Shown here: positions 11,799-22,773 of the stretch, piece by piece
How positions within the stretch are numbered: position 1 is the first letter of the stretch
Layout: each line of letters opens with the position of its first letter
From: Aegilops tauschii subsp. strangulata
Lineage: Eukaryota; Streptophyta; Magnoliopsida; Poales; Poaceae
Assembly (NCBI RefSeq): GCF_002575655.3
Contig: NC_053041.3
Location: 378,059,054 to 378,123,053, forward strand
DNA: 64,000 nucleotides
Direction of reading: 5' to 3'
The notes under the pieces: generated by a model
Told to the model about the DNA's origin: nothing
Seen by the model: only the letters and a program-made list of their open reading frames with translations
Database searches by the model: none
Made by a program: the position numbers and the translations under genes

Positions 11799-12261
11799 GC
11801 CACCACTTGTGTTGTAGGTGTCCTCTCTGCCTTTTTGGCGTCTCGATGCCAAAGGGGGAGAGAGTGTAGGATTTGCGAGTTGTGTGTCGTGTTTGTTTCA
11901 CTTGCTTTCGTTCCGTTGAACCTCGTTTGCTTTGGTTTGGTTTGTGCTTGTGAGACCTTTCTATCATATGGTGTAGGACATATGCACTCTATCGTACCTT
12001 ATTGAGCTTATGCTATCCTGTGCTATTTACTTTATGCTCATATTTATCATCTTGCTTAGCGTTAGCCTTTTTGTTGCCAGATATGCCTTGTCTATAAAAT
12101 ATAGGGGGAGTGTTGATCCTAGTATGTGTGCCGTGCAGTCCAAAGCACTTATCTAGATAGCACACATCTAGGGGGAGCCCGTCTATATTTTAGAGATGTG
12201 GGGTTTGCTCATGTTCTATGTTATCTCCCTTTGTGCAAATCCCGTATTGTCATCAATCCAC

Positions 12262-12276
12262 CAAAAACGGGGAGAT
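12262..12276 (+). promoter_or_regulatory. 3' polypurine tract of the Sirevirus
   Basis: AAAAACGGGGAGAT ends directly at the TG that opens the 3' LTR at 12277. It is the expected plus-strand primer. Other AGGGGGAG tracts lie upstream at about 11850, 12097 and 12167. Confidence 0.8.
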
Positions 12277-12674
12277 TGTAAGGGCATACTTATCCCTTAG
12301 TTGTTTTGGTGATTGATGATAATGCTCTTGCGGACTAATCATGTGCATTGAGTATTTCAGACATTTCTTCACTAGGCACAAGACGATTTGGTGCCCCTCG
12401 AAGACTATTGAAGATGATGTTTCTCTACATTTCTTTTCGGTGGATTTGAGTCGTAGGAAAGCCGTACTATTAAGAGGGGGTCCGCTTTGGAAAGGTTTAG
12501 GTGGAATCATCACGTACACGGCTACTCCTTTTGCACCGCCTTTCCTTTGGCACTTTGGAGCATCCTTCGTCTTTTCTTGTCTATGCAAAATGTCGTGTTT
12601 GTTGAACTGGGGCATGCGGTAGTACCGCAGGCCCTTGCGGTAGTACCGGCCTCTGGCGCGGTAGTACCGCAAGT
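12277..12674 (+). repeat. Sirevirus 3' LTR, left piece
   Basis: It aligns with 1380-1798 of the 5' LTR and stops inside the hairpin array at GCAAGT, where it joins element B. Relative to the other copies about 21 bp between two hairpin units is missing near 12619. Bases 12506-12674 repeat the sequence found again at 20639-20828 on the other side of B. The two share variants that differ from the 5' LTR, so both derive from this 3' LTR. Confidence 0.88.
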
Positions 12675-13795
12675 AACATATCGATAGACAAAGGGAATTG
12701 CATATGGGATTGATTGAATCCCCGACATCGTGGTTCATCCGATGAGATCATCGTGGAACATGTGGGAGCCAACATGGGTATCCAGATCCCGCTGTTGGTT
12801 ATTGACCGGAGAACGTCTCGGTCATGTCTGCATGGTTCCCGAACCCGTAGGGTCTACACACTTAAGGTTCGATGACGCTAGGGTTATAGGGAAAAGATGT
12901 ACGTGGTTACCGAATGTTGTTCGGAGTCCCGGATGAGATCCCGGACGTCACGAGGAGTTCCGGAATGGTACGGAGGTAAAGATTTATATATGGGAAGTCC
13001 TGTTTTGGTCACCGGAAAAGTTTCGGGTGATATCAGTAATGTACCGGGACCACCGGGAGGGTCCCGGGGGTCCACCAAGTGGGGCCACCAGCCCCAGAAG
13101 GCTGCGTGGGCCAAGTGTGGGAGGGGACCAGCCCCAAGTGGGCTGGTGCGCCCCCCCACCAAGGCCCAAGCGCATGGGAGAGTGGGAGGGGGCAAACCCC
13201 AGGTCCAGATGGGCCTTGAGGCCCACCCTAGTGGCGCCCCCCCTCTCCTCCCCTTGGCCGCCCCCCTTGGATGGGATCTAGGGCTGGCCGCCTCCTCTTG
13301 GGGTGGGAACCCTAGAGGGGGGCGCAGCCCCCTTCCCCCCTATATATAGTTGAGGTTTGGGCTGCCCAAGATACAGGAGAACGTCTCTCTTTCGGCGCAG
13401 CCCTACCCCTCTCCCTCCTCCTCCTCTCCCGTGGTGCTTGGCGAAGCCCTGTGGGATTGCCACGCTCCTCCATCACCACCACGCCGTCGTGCTGCTGCTG
13501 GATGGAGTCTTTCCCAACCTCTCCCTCTCTCCTTGCTGGATCAAGGCGTGGGAGACGTCACCGGGCTGCACGTGTGTTGAACGCGGAGGCGCCGTGGTTC
13601 GGCGCTTAGATCGGAATGAACCGCGATCTGAATCGCTATGAGTACGACTCCCTCATCCGCGTTCTTGCAACGCTTCCGCATCGCGATCTACAAGGGTATG
13701 TAGATGCACTCCCCTTCCCCTCGTTGCTAGATTACTCCATAGATTGATCTTGGTGATGCGTAGAAAATTTTGAATTTCTGCTACGTTCCCCAACA
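12669..13795 (+). repeat. Truncated 5' LTR of element B
   Basis: It corresponds to 19513-20638 of the 3' LTR, so roughly the first 660 bp are missing. A TATA box (TATATATA) is at 13341-13348, matching 20184-20191 in the other LTR. It ends CGTTCCCCAACA directly before the PBS. ORFs across its GC-rich part occur in both LTRs and look noncoding. Confidence 0.9.
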
Positions 13796-13796
13796 G

Positions 13797-13809
13797 TGGC
13801 ATCATGAGC
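13797..13809 (+). promoter_or_regulatory. Primer-binding site of element B
   Basis: TGGCATCATGAGC follows the 5' LTR by one base. It resembles the initiator tRNA-Met site used by BARE-type elements (TGGTATCAGAGC) but has a substitution and an inserted T. Confidence 0.75.
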
Positions 13810-14754
13810 TAGGTCTATGCGTAGTTTCTATGCACGAGTAGAACACAAAGTAGTTGTGGGCGTAGATGTTGCCAATTCTTCTTGCCGCTACTAGTCTTAT
13901 CTTGTTTCGGCGGCATTGTGGGATGAAGCGGCCCGGACCGACCTTACACGTACGCTTACGTGAGACAGGTTCCACCGACTGACATGCACTAGTTGCATAA
14001 GGTGGCTAGCGGGTGCCTGTCTCTCCCACTTTAGTCGGAACGGATTCGATGAAAAGAGTCCTTATGAAGGGTAAATAGAAATTGGCATATCACGTTGTGG
14101 TTTTACGTAGGTAAGAAACGTTCTTGCTAGAAACCTATACAAGCCACGTAAAAACTTGCAACAACAATTAGAGGACGTCTAACTTGTTTTTGCAGCATGT
14201 GCTATGTGATGTGATATGGCCAGAAGATGTGATGAATGATATATGTGATGTATGAGATTGATCATATTCTTGTAATAGGAATCACGACTTGCATGTCGAT
14301 GAGTATGACAACCGGCAGGAGCCATAGGAGTTGTCTTTATTTTTGTATGACCTGCGTGTCATTGAATAACGCCATGTAAATTACTTTACTTTATTGCTAA
14401 GCGCGTTAGACATAGAAGTAGAAGTAATCGTTGGCGTGACAACTTCATGAAGACACAATGATGGAGATCATGGTGTCATGCCGGTGACAAAGATGATCAT
14501 GGTGCCCCGAAGATGGAGATCAAAGGAGCAAAATGATATTGGCCATATCATGTCACTATTTGATTACATGTGATGTTTATCATGTTATGCATCTTATTTG
14601 CTTAGAACGACGGTAGCATAAATAAGATGATCCCTCACTAAAAAATTCAAGAGACGTGTTCCCCCTAACTGTGCACCGTTGCGAAGGTTCGTTGTTTCGA
14701 AGCACCACGTGATGATCGGGTGTGATAGATTCTAACGTTCGAATACAACGGGTG

Positions 14755-14854
14755 TTGACGAGCCTAGCATGTACAGACATGGCCTCGGAACACATGCAAA
14801 ACACTTAGGTTTACTTGACGAGCCTAGCATGTACAGACATGGCCTCGGAACACA
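14755..14854 (+). repeat. 40-bp direct duplication in the leader of element B
   Basis: The 40 bases at 14755-14794 are repeated exactly at 14815-14854, giving a 60-bp period. The spacer contains AAACACTTAGGTTTACTTG-like sequence. It lies in noncoding leader and looks like a local replication-slippage or template-switch duplication. Confidence 0.85.
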
Positions 14855-15119
14855 AGAGACCGAAAGGTCGAACATGAGTCGTATAGCAGATACGATCAAC
14901 ATGGAGATGTTCACCGATGATGACTAGTCCGTCTCACGTGATGATCGGACACGACCTAGTTTGACTCGGATCATGTATCACTTAGATGACTAGAGGGATG
15001 TCTATCTGAGTGGGAGTTCATTAATCAGATGAACTTAATTATCATGAACATAGTCAAAAGGTCTTTGCGAATTATGTCATACACTTTAGTTCTACTGTTT
15101 AAGATATGTTCCTAGAGAA

Positions 15120-18100
15120 AATTTAGTTGAAAGTTGGTAGTAGCAATTATGCGGACTGGGTCCGTAAACTGAGGATTGTCCTCATTGCTGCACAGAAGGC
15201 TTATGTCCTTAATGCACCGCTCGGTGTGCTGAACCTCAGCGTCGTCTGTAGATGTTGCGGAACATCTGACATACACGTTTTGATGACTATGTGATAGTTC
15301 AGTGCGTAATGCTAACGGTTTAGAATTGTGGCACCAAAGATGTTTTTTGAAACGTCGCAGAACATATGAGATGTTCCGAAAACTGAAATTGGGATTTCAG
15401 ACTAGTGCCCACGTCAAGAGGTATGAGACCTCTGACAAGTTTCTTAAGCCTGCAAACTAAGGGAGAAAAGCTCAACCGTTGAGCATGTGCTCAGATTGTC
15501 TGAGTACCACAATCGCTTGAATCGAGTGGGAGTTAATCTCCCAGATGAGATAGTGATAGTTCTCCATAGTCACTGCCACCAAGCTAGTAGAGCTTCGTGA
15601 TGAACTATAACATATCAGGGATAGTTATGATGATCCTTGAGCTATTCGCGATGTTTGACACCGCGAGAGTAGAAATCAAGAAGGAGCATCAATTGTTGAT
15701 GGTTAGTAAAACCACTAGTCTAGAAGGGCAAGGGCAAAAGGGATACTTCATGAAACAGCAAGTCATTTGCTGCTCTAGTGTAGAATCCCAAGGTTGAACC
15801 CAAACCCGAGACTAAGTGCTTCTGTAATGAGGGGAACGGTCACTGAAGCGGAACTACCCTAGACACTTGGTAGATGAGAAGGCAGGCAAGGTCGACAGAA
15901 GTATATTGGATATACATTATATGAATGTGTACTTTACTAGTACTCCTAGCAGCACCAGGGTATTAGATACCGGTTCGGTTGCTAAGTGTTAGTAACTCGA
16001 AATAAAAGCTGCGGAATAAACGGAGACTAGCTAAAGGTGAGATGACGATATGTGTTGGAAATGTTTCCAAGGTTGATGTGATCAAGCATCGCATGCTCCC
16101 TCTACCATCGAGATTTGGTGTTTGCGTTGAGCATGATTGGATTATGTTTATCGCAATACGGTTATTCATTTAAGGAGAATAATGGTTACTCTGTTTATTT
16201 GAATAATACCTTCAATGGTCTTGCACCTAAAATGAATCTCGATCGTAGTGATACACATGTTCGTGCCAAAAGATATAAAATAGTAATGATAGTACCACAT
16301 ACTTGTGGCACTGCAATTTGAGTCATATTGGTATAGAACGCATGAAGAAGCTCCATGTAGATGGATCTTTGGACTCAGTCGTTTTTGAAAAGATTGAGAC
16401 ATGCGAACCATGTCTATTGGTATATATGCATGAAGAAACTCCATGCGGATGGATCGTTTGGACTCACTTGATTTCGAATCACTTGAGACATGCAAATCAT
16501 ACCACATGGGCAAGATGACTGAAAGTCCTCGTTTTTCAGTAAGATGGAACAAGAGAGCAACTTATTGGAAGTAATACATTTTTGATGTATGCAGTCCAAT
16601 GAGTGCTGAGGCATGCAGTGGATATCGTTATGTTCTTACTTCACAGATGATTTGAGTAGATGCTGAGTGTATTTACTTGATGAAACACAAGTCTGAATTA
16701 TTGAAAGGTTCAAGTAATTTCAGAGTGAAGTTGAAGATCGTCGTGACAAGAGGATAAAATGTCTGTGATATGATCATAGAGATGAGTATCTGAGTTACGA
16801 GTTTGGCACACAATTAAGACATTGTGGAAAGTGTTTCACAAGTAATACCGCCTGGAACACCATAGTGTGATGGTGTGTCCGAACATCATAACTGCACCCT
16901 ATTGGATATGGTGCATACCATGATGTCTCTTATCGAATTACCACTATCGTTTATGGGTTAGGCATTAGAGACAACCGCACTCACTTTAAATAGGGCACCA
17001 CGCAATTCCGTTGAGACGACACCGTTTAGAGAAACCTGAGTTGTCGTTTCTTAAAAGTTTGGGGCTGCGATGCTTATGTGAAAAAGTTTCAGGCTAATAA
17101 GCTCGAACCCAAAGCGGATAAATGCGTCTTCATAGAATACCCAAAAACAGTTGGGTATACCTCCTATTTCAGATCTGGAAGCAAAAGTAATTGCTTCTAG
17201 AAACGGGTCCTTTCTCGAGGAAAAGTTTCTCTCAAAAGAATTGAGTGGGAGGATGGTGGAGACTTGATAAGGTTATTGAACCGTCACTTCAACTAGGGTG
17301 TAGCAGGGCACAGGAAGTTGTTTCTGTGGCACCTACACCAATTGAAGTGGAAGCTTATGATGGTGATCATGAAACTTCGGATCAAGTCACTACCAAACCT
17401 TGTAGGACGACGAGGATGCGTGCTACTTCAGAGTGGTACGTGATCTTGTCTTGAAAGTCATGTTGTTAGACAACAATGAACCTACGAGCTATGGAGAAGC
17501 GATGGTGGGCCCATATTCCGACAAATGGTTAGAAGCCATGAAATCCGAGATAAATGGATCTTTAAGAAGAAGACGGACATGGACGGTAATGTTACCGTCT
17601 ATGAAGCTCGACTTGTGGCAAAGAGTATTTCCACAAGTTCAAGGAGTTGACTACGATGAGATTTTCTCATCCGTAGCGATGCTTAAGTCCGTCGGAATCA
17701 TGTTAGCATTAGCTGCATTTATGAAATCTGGCAAATGGATGTCAAAACAAGTTTCCTTACCAGTTTTCGTAAGAAAAATTGTATGTGATACAATTAGAAA
17801 GGTTTTGTCGATCCTAAGGATGCTAAAAGGTATGCTAGCTCCAGCGATCCTTCCATGGATTAGAGCAAGCATCTCGGAGTCAGAATATACGCTTTGATGG
17901 AGTGATCAAAGTTTTTGGGTTTATACAAAGTTTGTTAGAAACTTGTATTTACAATAAAGTGAGTGGGAGCGCTACAACATTTCTGATAAGTATATGTGAA
18001 TGACATATTGTTGATCCGAAATGATGTAAAATTTCTGGAAAGCATAAAGGGTTGTTTGAAAGGAGTTTTTCAAAGGCAGACCTGGATAAAAGCTGCTTAC

Positions 18101-18680
18101 ATATTGGGCATCAAGATCTATAGAGATAGATCAAGACGCCCGATGATACTTTCAAAGAACGCACACCTTGACATGATTTTGAAAGAGTTCAAAATAGATC
18201 AGCAAAGAAGGAGTTCTTGGCTATGTTACAAGGTGTGAGTATTGAGTAAGACTCAAGACCTGACCACAGCAGAAGAAAGAGAAAGGACGAAGGTCGTCCC
18301 CTATGCTTCAGACGTAGGCTCTACAGTATGCTATGCTGTGTACCACACATGAAGTGTGCCTTGCCATGAGTTGGTCAAGGGGTACAATAGTGATCCGGGA
18401 ATGGATCACATGACAGCGGTCGAACTTATCCTTAGTACCTAGTGGACTAAGGAATTTTCTCGATTATGGAGGTGAAAAGGAGTTCGTCGTAAAGGGTTAC
18501 GTCGATGCGAACTTTGACACTAATCCAGATGACTCTGGGTAGTAAACCGGATTCGTATAGTAGAGCAATTATTTGAAATGGCTCCAAATAGCGCGTGGTA
18601 GCATCCACAAGATGACATAGATATTCGTAAAGCACACACGGATCTGAAAGGTTCAGACCCGTTGACTAAATAACCTCTCT
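15120..18680 (+). pseudogene. Decayed gag-pol of element B
   Basis: Only short pieces are readable in scattered frames. Gag is near 15150-15240 (a region resembling ADWVRKLRIVLIAAQKAY) and a damaged zinc knuckle near 15815-15850. A protease-like VLDTGS reading lies near 15960. Integrase remnants run from about 16300 to 17100, RT from about 17430 to 18240 and RNase H near 18300-18600. No open frame exceeds about 155 codons. The leader at 13810-15119 shows no coding. The contrast with the young LTRs suggests that the interior was defective before this copy moved. Confidence 0.78.
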
Positions 18681-18841
18681 CACAAGCATAACATGATCAA
18701 ACCAGAACTCATTGAGTGTTAATCACATAGAGATGTGAACTAGATTGTTGACTCTAGTAAACTCTTGGATGTTGGTCACATGGTGATGTGACCTGTGAGT
18801 GTTAATCACATGGTGATGTGGACTAGATTATTGACTCTAGT

Positions 18842-18854
18842 GCAAGTGGGAGAC
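18842..18854 (+). promoter_or_regulatory. 3' polypurine tract of element B
   Basis: GCAAGTGGGAGAC abuts the TG of the 3' LTR. The same tract is found on the minus strand next to the 3' LTRs of elements A (about 22477-22492) and C (about 32317-32332), so it is a family feature. Confidence 0.8.
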
Positions 18855-20638
18855 TGTTGGAAATATGCCCTAGAGGCAATAATAAATTGGTTATTGTTAT
18901 ATTTCCTTGTTCACGATAATCGTTTATTATCCATGCTAGAACTGTATTGATAGGAAACTCAGATACATGTGTGGATACATAGACAACATCATGTCCCTAG
19001 TAAGCCTCTAGTTGACTAGCTCGTTGATCGATAGATGGTTACGGTTTCCTAACCATGGACATTGGATGTCGTTGATAACGGGATCACATCATTAGGAGAA
19101 TGATGTGATGGACAAGACCCAATCCTAAGCCTAGCACAAGATCGTGTAGTTCGTTTGCTCAGAGCTTTTCTAATGTCAAGTATCATTTCCTTAGACCATG
19201 AGATTGTGCAACTCCCGGATACCGTAGGAATGCTTTGGGTGTACCAAACGTCACAACGTAACTGGGTGGCTATAAAGGTGCACTACAGGTATCTCCGAAA
19301 GTGTCTGTTGGGTTGGCACGAATCGAGACTGGGATTTGTCACTCCGTGTAAACGGAGAGGTATCTCTGGGCCCACTCGGTAGGACATCATCATAATGTGC
19401 ACAATGTGACCAAGGAGTTGATCACGGGATGATGTGAGTTACGGAACGAGTAAAGAGACTTGCCGGTAACGAGATTGAACAAGGTATAGGGATACCGAGG
19501 ATCGAATCTCGGGCAAGTAACATATCGATAGACAAAGGGAATTGCATACGAGATTGATTGAATCCCCGACATCGTGGTTCATCCGATGAGATCATCGTGG
19601 AACATGTGGGAGCCAACATGGGTATCCAGATCCCGCTGTTGGTTATTGACCGGAGAACGTCTCGGTCATGTCTGCATGGTTCCCGAACCCGTAGGGTCTA
19701 CACACTTAAGGTTCGATGACGCTAGGGTTATAGGGAAAAGATGTACGTGGTTACCGAATGTTGTTCGGAGTCCCGGATGAGATCCCGGACGTCACGAGGA
19801 GTTGCGGAATGGTCCGGAGGTAAAGATTTATATATGGGAAGTCCTGTTTTGGTCACCGGAAAAGTTTCGGGTGATATGGTAATGTACCGGGACCACCGGG
19901 AGGGTCCCGGGGGTCCACCAAGTGGGGCCACCAGCCCCAGAAGGCTGCGTGGGCCAAGTGTGGGAGGGGACCAGCCCCAAGTGGGCTGGTGCGCCCCCCC
20001 ACCAAGGCCCAAGCGCATAGGAGAGTGGGAGGGGGCAAACCCTAGGTCCAGATGGGCCTTGAGGCCCACCCTAGTGGCGCCCCCCCTCTCCTCCCCTTGG
20101 CCGCCCCCCTTGGATGGGATCTAGGGCTGGCCGCCTCCTCTTGGGGTGGGAACCCTAGAGGGGGGCGCAGCCCCCTTCCCCCCTATATATAGTTGAGGTT
20201 TGGGCTGCCCAAGATACAGGAGAACGTCTCTCTTTCGGCGCAGCCCTACCCCTCTCCCTCCTCCTCCTCTCCCGTGGTGCTTGGCGAAGCCCTGCGGGAT
20301 TGCCACGCTCCTCCATCACCACCACGCCGTCGTGCTGCTGCTGGATGGAGTCTTCCCCAACCTCTCCCTCTCTCCTTGCTGGATCAAGGCGTGGGAGACG
20401 TCACCGGGCTGCACGTGTGTTGAACGCGGAGGCGCCGTGGTTCGGCGCTTAGATCGGAATCAACCGCGATCTGAATCGCTACGAGTACGACTCCCTCATC
20501 CGCGTTCTTGCAACGCTTCCGCATCGCGATCTACAAGGGTATGTAGATGCACTCCCCTTCCCCTCGTTGCTAGATTACTCCATAGATTGATCTTGGTGAT
20601 GCGTAGAAAATTTTGAATTTCTACTACGTTCCCCAACA
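18855..20638 (+). repeat. 3' LTR of element B, complete
   Basis: This 1784-bp LTR starts TGTTGGAAATATGCCC and ends TTCCCCAACA, the termini that identify the BARE/WIS/Angela group. A TATA box lies at 20184-20191. It is the reference for judging the truncated 5' LTR and the reverse-oriented LTRs of elements A and C. The sequence that follows, ATCATCACG, is Sirevirus LTR. Confidence 0.93.
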
Positions 20639-22129
20639 ATCATCACGTACACGGCTACTCCTTTTGCACCGCCTTTCCTTTGGCACTTTGGAGCATCCTT
20701 CGTCTTTTCTTGTCTATGCAAAATGTCGTGTTTGTTGAACTGGGGCATGCGGTAGTACTGCTCCTACGAGCGGTAGTACCGCAGGCCCTTGCGGTAGTAC
20801 CGGCCTCTGGCGCGGTAGTACCGCAAGTGCCCACGATAGTACCGCTTCCCTGGAGCGGTAGTACTGTGGCCTCAGGCCAGGCGCTATTGCTACTGCGGTA
20901 GTAGGGGCAGATGTAATTTTTTACATCCGCGCCCTACACGGTAGTACCGCGCTAGGGGCGCGGTAGTACCGTGCGCTCTGGCTAGGCTCAGCAGCTTGCG
21001 CGGCAGTAGGAGCGGATGTAATTTTTTACATCCGCACCCCGCGCGGTAGTACCGCTCCTGGCTTGCAGTACAACCGTGTCGGATTTTTGCATAGATCCCA
21101 ACTCAGCGGAAGTTGCCACGGATGTATTTTTATATGTCCGTGCCTTCCCAAAATCTGGACTATCCCTGCCTTGCGGTAGTACCGCAAGGGGGAGCGGTAG
21201 TACCGCGCCAGCGGTTCTACCGCCCTATGCTTCATTGCATCTGGGTTGTTCTGGTTTCTGCTGCACGGACGGTAGTACCGCAGGGCCCTGCGGTAGTACC
21301 GTGTGCCCTTGTGGTAGTACCGCGTCCCCGACGCGGTAGTACCGTGCTATGTAGGCTGAGTTGGTGGATAACGGTTGGATTTGTTCCTCCACTATATAAG
21401 GGGTGTATTCTTCTCCGAGTTGACTACCTCTTCCATCCCCAAGCTCCATTGTTGCTTCAAGCTCCATTTTCGCCCGATCTCTCTCCCTAGCCAATCAAAC
21501 TTGTTGATTTTCTAGGGATTGGTTGAGAAGGCCCCGATCTACACTTCCACCAAGAGAAAATTGATTCCCCCACTCATCCCTTGCGGATCTTGTTACTCTT
21601 GGGTGTTTGAGCACCCTAGACGGTTGAGGTCACCGCGGAGCCATATTCCATTGTGGTGAAGCTTTGTGGTGTCGTTGGGAGCCTCCAATTAAGTTGTGGA
21701 GATTGCCCCAACCTTGTTTGTTAAGGTCCGTTCGCCGCCTCCAAGGGCACCAATAGTGGAATCACGGCATCTCGCATTGTGTGAGGGCGTGAGGAGAATA
21801 CGGTGGCCCTAGTGGCTTCTGGGGGAGCTTTATGCCTCCACACCGCTCCAACGGAGATGTACTTCCCCTCAAAAGGAAGGAACTTCGGTAACACATCCTC
21901 GTCTTCACCGGCTCCACTCTTGGTTATCTCGTGCCTTTACTTGTGCAAGCTTATTTGTGTTATATCCCTTGCTTGCTTGTGTGCTTGTTGTTGTTGCATC
22001 ATATAGGTTGCTCACCTAGTTGCATATCTAGACAACCTACTTTGATGCAAAGTTTAAATTGGTAAAGAAAAGCTAAAAATTGTTAGTTGCCTATTCACCC
22101 CCCTCTAGTCAACTATATCGATCCTTTCA
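20639..22129 (+). repeat. Sirevirus 3' LTR, right piece
   Basis: It resumes the Sirevirus LTR at the equivalent of 12506 and runs to the CA end at 22129. It includes the hairpin array at about 20750-21350, a perfect 10-bp-arm hairpin at 21012-21035 and the TATA box near 21391. The first 190 bases duplicate material already present at 12506-12674. The 21 bp missing from the left piece are present here. Confidence 0.9.
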
Positions 22130-22476
22130 AAGGTGTTCCTCCGGTATTCGGGAGTTGCATAATCTCATAGTCATAGGAACATGTATAAGTCATGAAGAAA
22201 GCAATAGCAATAAAACTCAATGATCATAATGCTAAGCTAACGGATGGGTCTTGTCCATCAAATGACAACACATGTCTATGGCTAGGAAACTTAACCATCT
22301 TTGATTAACGAGCTAGTCAAGTAGAGTCATACTAGGGACACTCTGTTTGTCTATGTATTCACACATGTACTAAGTTTCTAGTTAATACAATTCTAGCATG
22401 AATAATAAACATGTATCATGATATAAGGAAATATAAATAATAACTTTGTTATTGCCTCTAGGGCATATTTCCTTCA
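22130..22476 (-). repeat. 3' LTR of element A, second piece
   Basis: It begins with the second copy of the AAGGT target duplication and continues the BARE LTR exactly where 1379 left off, as comparison with 28876-29253 shows. It ends CATATTTCCTTCA, so on the minus strand this LTR starts TGAAGG rather than the more usual TGTTGG. Element C shows the same TGAA start. Confidence 0.9.
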
Positions 22477-22660
22477 GTCTCCCACTTGCACTAGAGTCAA
22501 TAATCTAGTTCACATCGCCATGTGATTTAACACCAATAGTTTACATCGTCATGTGATTAACACCCTATAGTTCACATTGCCATGTGACCAATACCCAAAG
22601 GGTTTACTAGAGTCAATAATCTAGTTTACATCGCTATGTGATTAACACCCAAAGAGTACT
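22477..22660 (-). repeat. Palindromic repeats beside the PPT of element A
   Basis: After the minus-strand purine tract come four units of the near-palindrome TCACATCGCCATGTGA, with minor changes, at about 22510, 22541, 22572 and 22625. They are separated by about 30-55 bp. Equivalent repeats flank the PPT in element C (32347-32490) and, in forward orientation, in element B (18718-18830). Confidence 0.7.
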
Positions 22661-22773
22661 AAGGTGTGATCATGTTTTGCTTGTGAGAGAAGTTTAGTCA
22701 ACGGCTCTGCCACATTTAGATCCGTATGTATTTTGCAGATTTCTATGTCTACAATGCTCTGCATGGAGCTACT

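Larger units (their letters stand above)
12669..20638 (+). mobile_element. BARE/WIS-like Copia element B, 5'-truncated
   Basis: Its 3' LTR is complete at 18855-20638. The 5' LTR is present only from an internal point (12669-13795). Between them lie a PBS, a leader of about 1.3 kb, strongly decayed gag-pol remnants, and a 3' region ending in a purine tract. The right edge is a normal CA end followed by ATCAT, which matches the Sirevirus LTR at 12506-12510. The left edge is a GCAAGT microhomology join, so a left target duplication cannot be seen. The LTR copies differ by only about a dozen positions over 1.12 kb by eye, although the interior is badly damaged. Confidence 0.87.
1380..22129 (+). 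mobile_element. SIRE/Maximus-like Copia retrotransposon (Sirevirus)
   Basis: The element begins TGTAAGGGC, ends CCTTTCA and is flanked by identical AAGGT at 1375-1379 and 22130-22134. The sequence outside the pair rejoins into an uninterrupted BARE LTR, which confirms the insertion. Order: 1721-bp 5' LTR, PBS, gag with zinc knuckle and long coiled-coil C-terminal region, pol in Copia order (protease, integrase, RT, RNase H), a long 3' region with hairpin repeats, an extra ORF, several purine tracts, and a 3' LTR. The extra ORF after pol, large gag and repeated AGGGGGAG tracts are traits known for Sireviruses. All ORFs carry stops or frameshifts. The 3' LTR hosts element B. Confidence 0.9.

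Noticed and set aside
12884..13349. ORFs of 100-150 codons in the LTR of element B
   Set aside because: They lie in GC-rich LTR sequence and are proline/glycine-rich without domains. Small indels between the two LTRs alter them, as expected for noncoding DNA.
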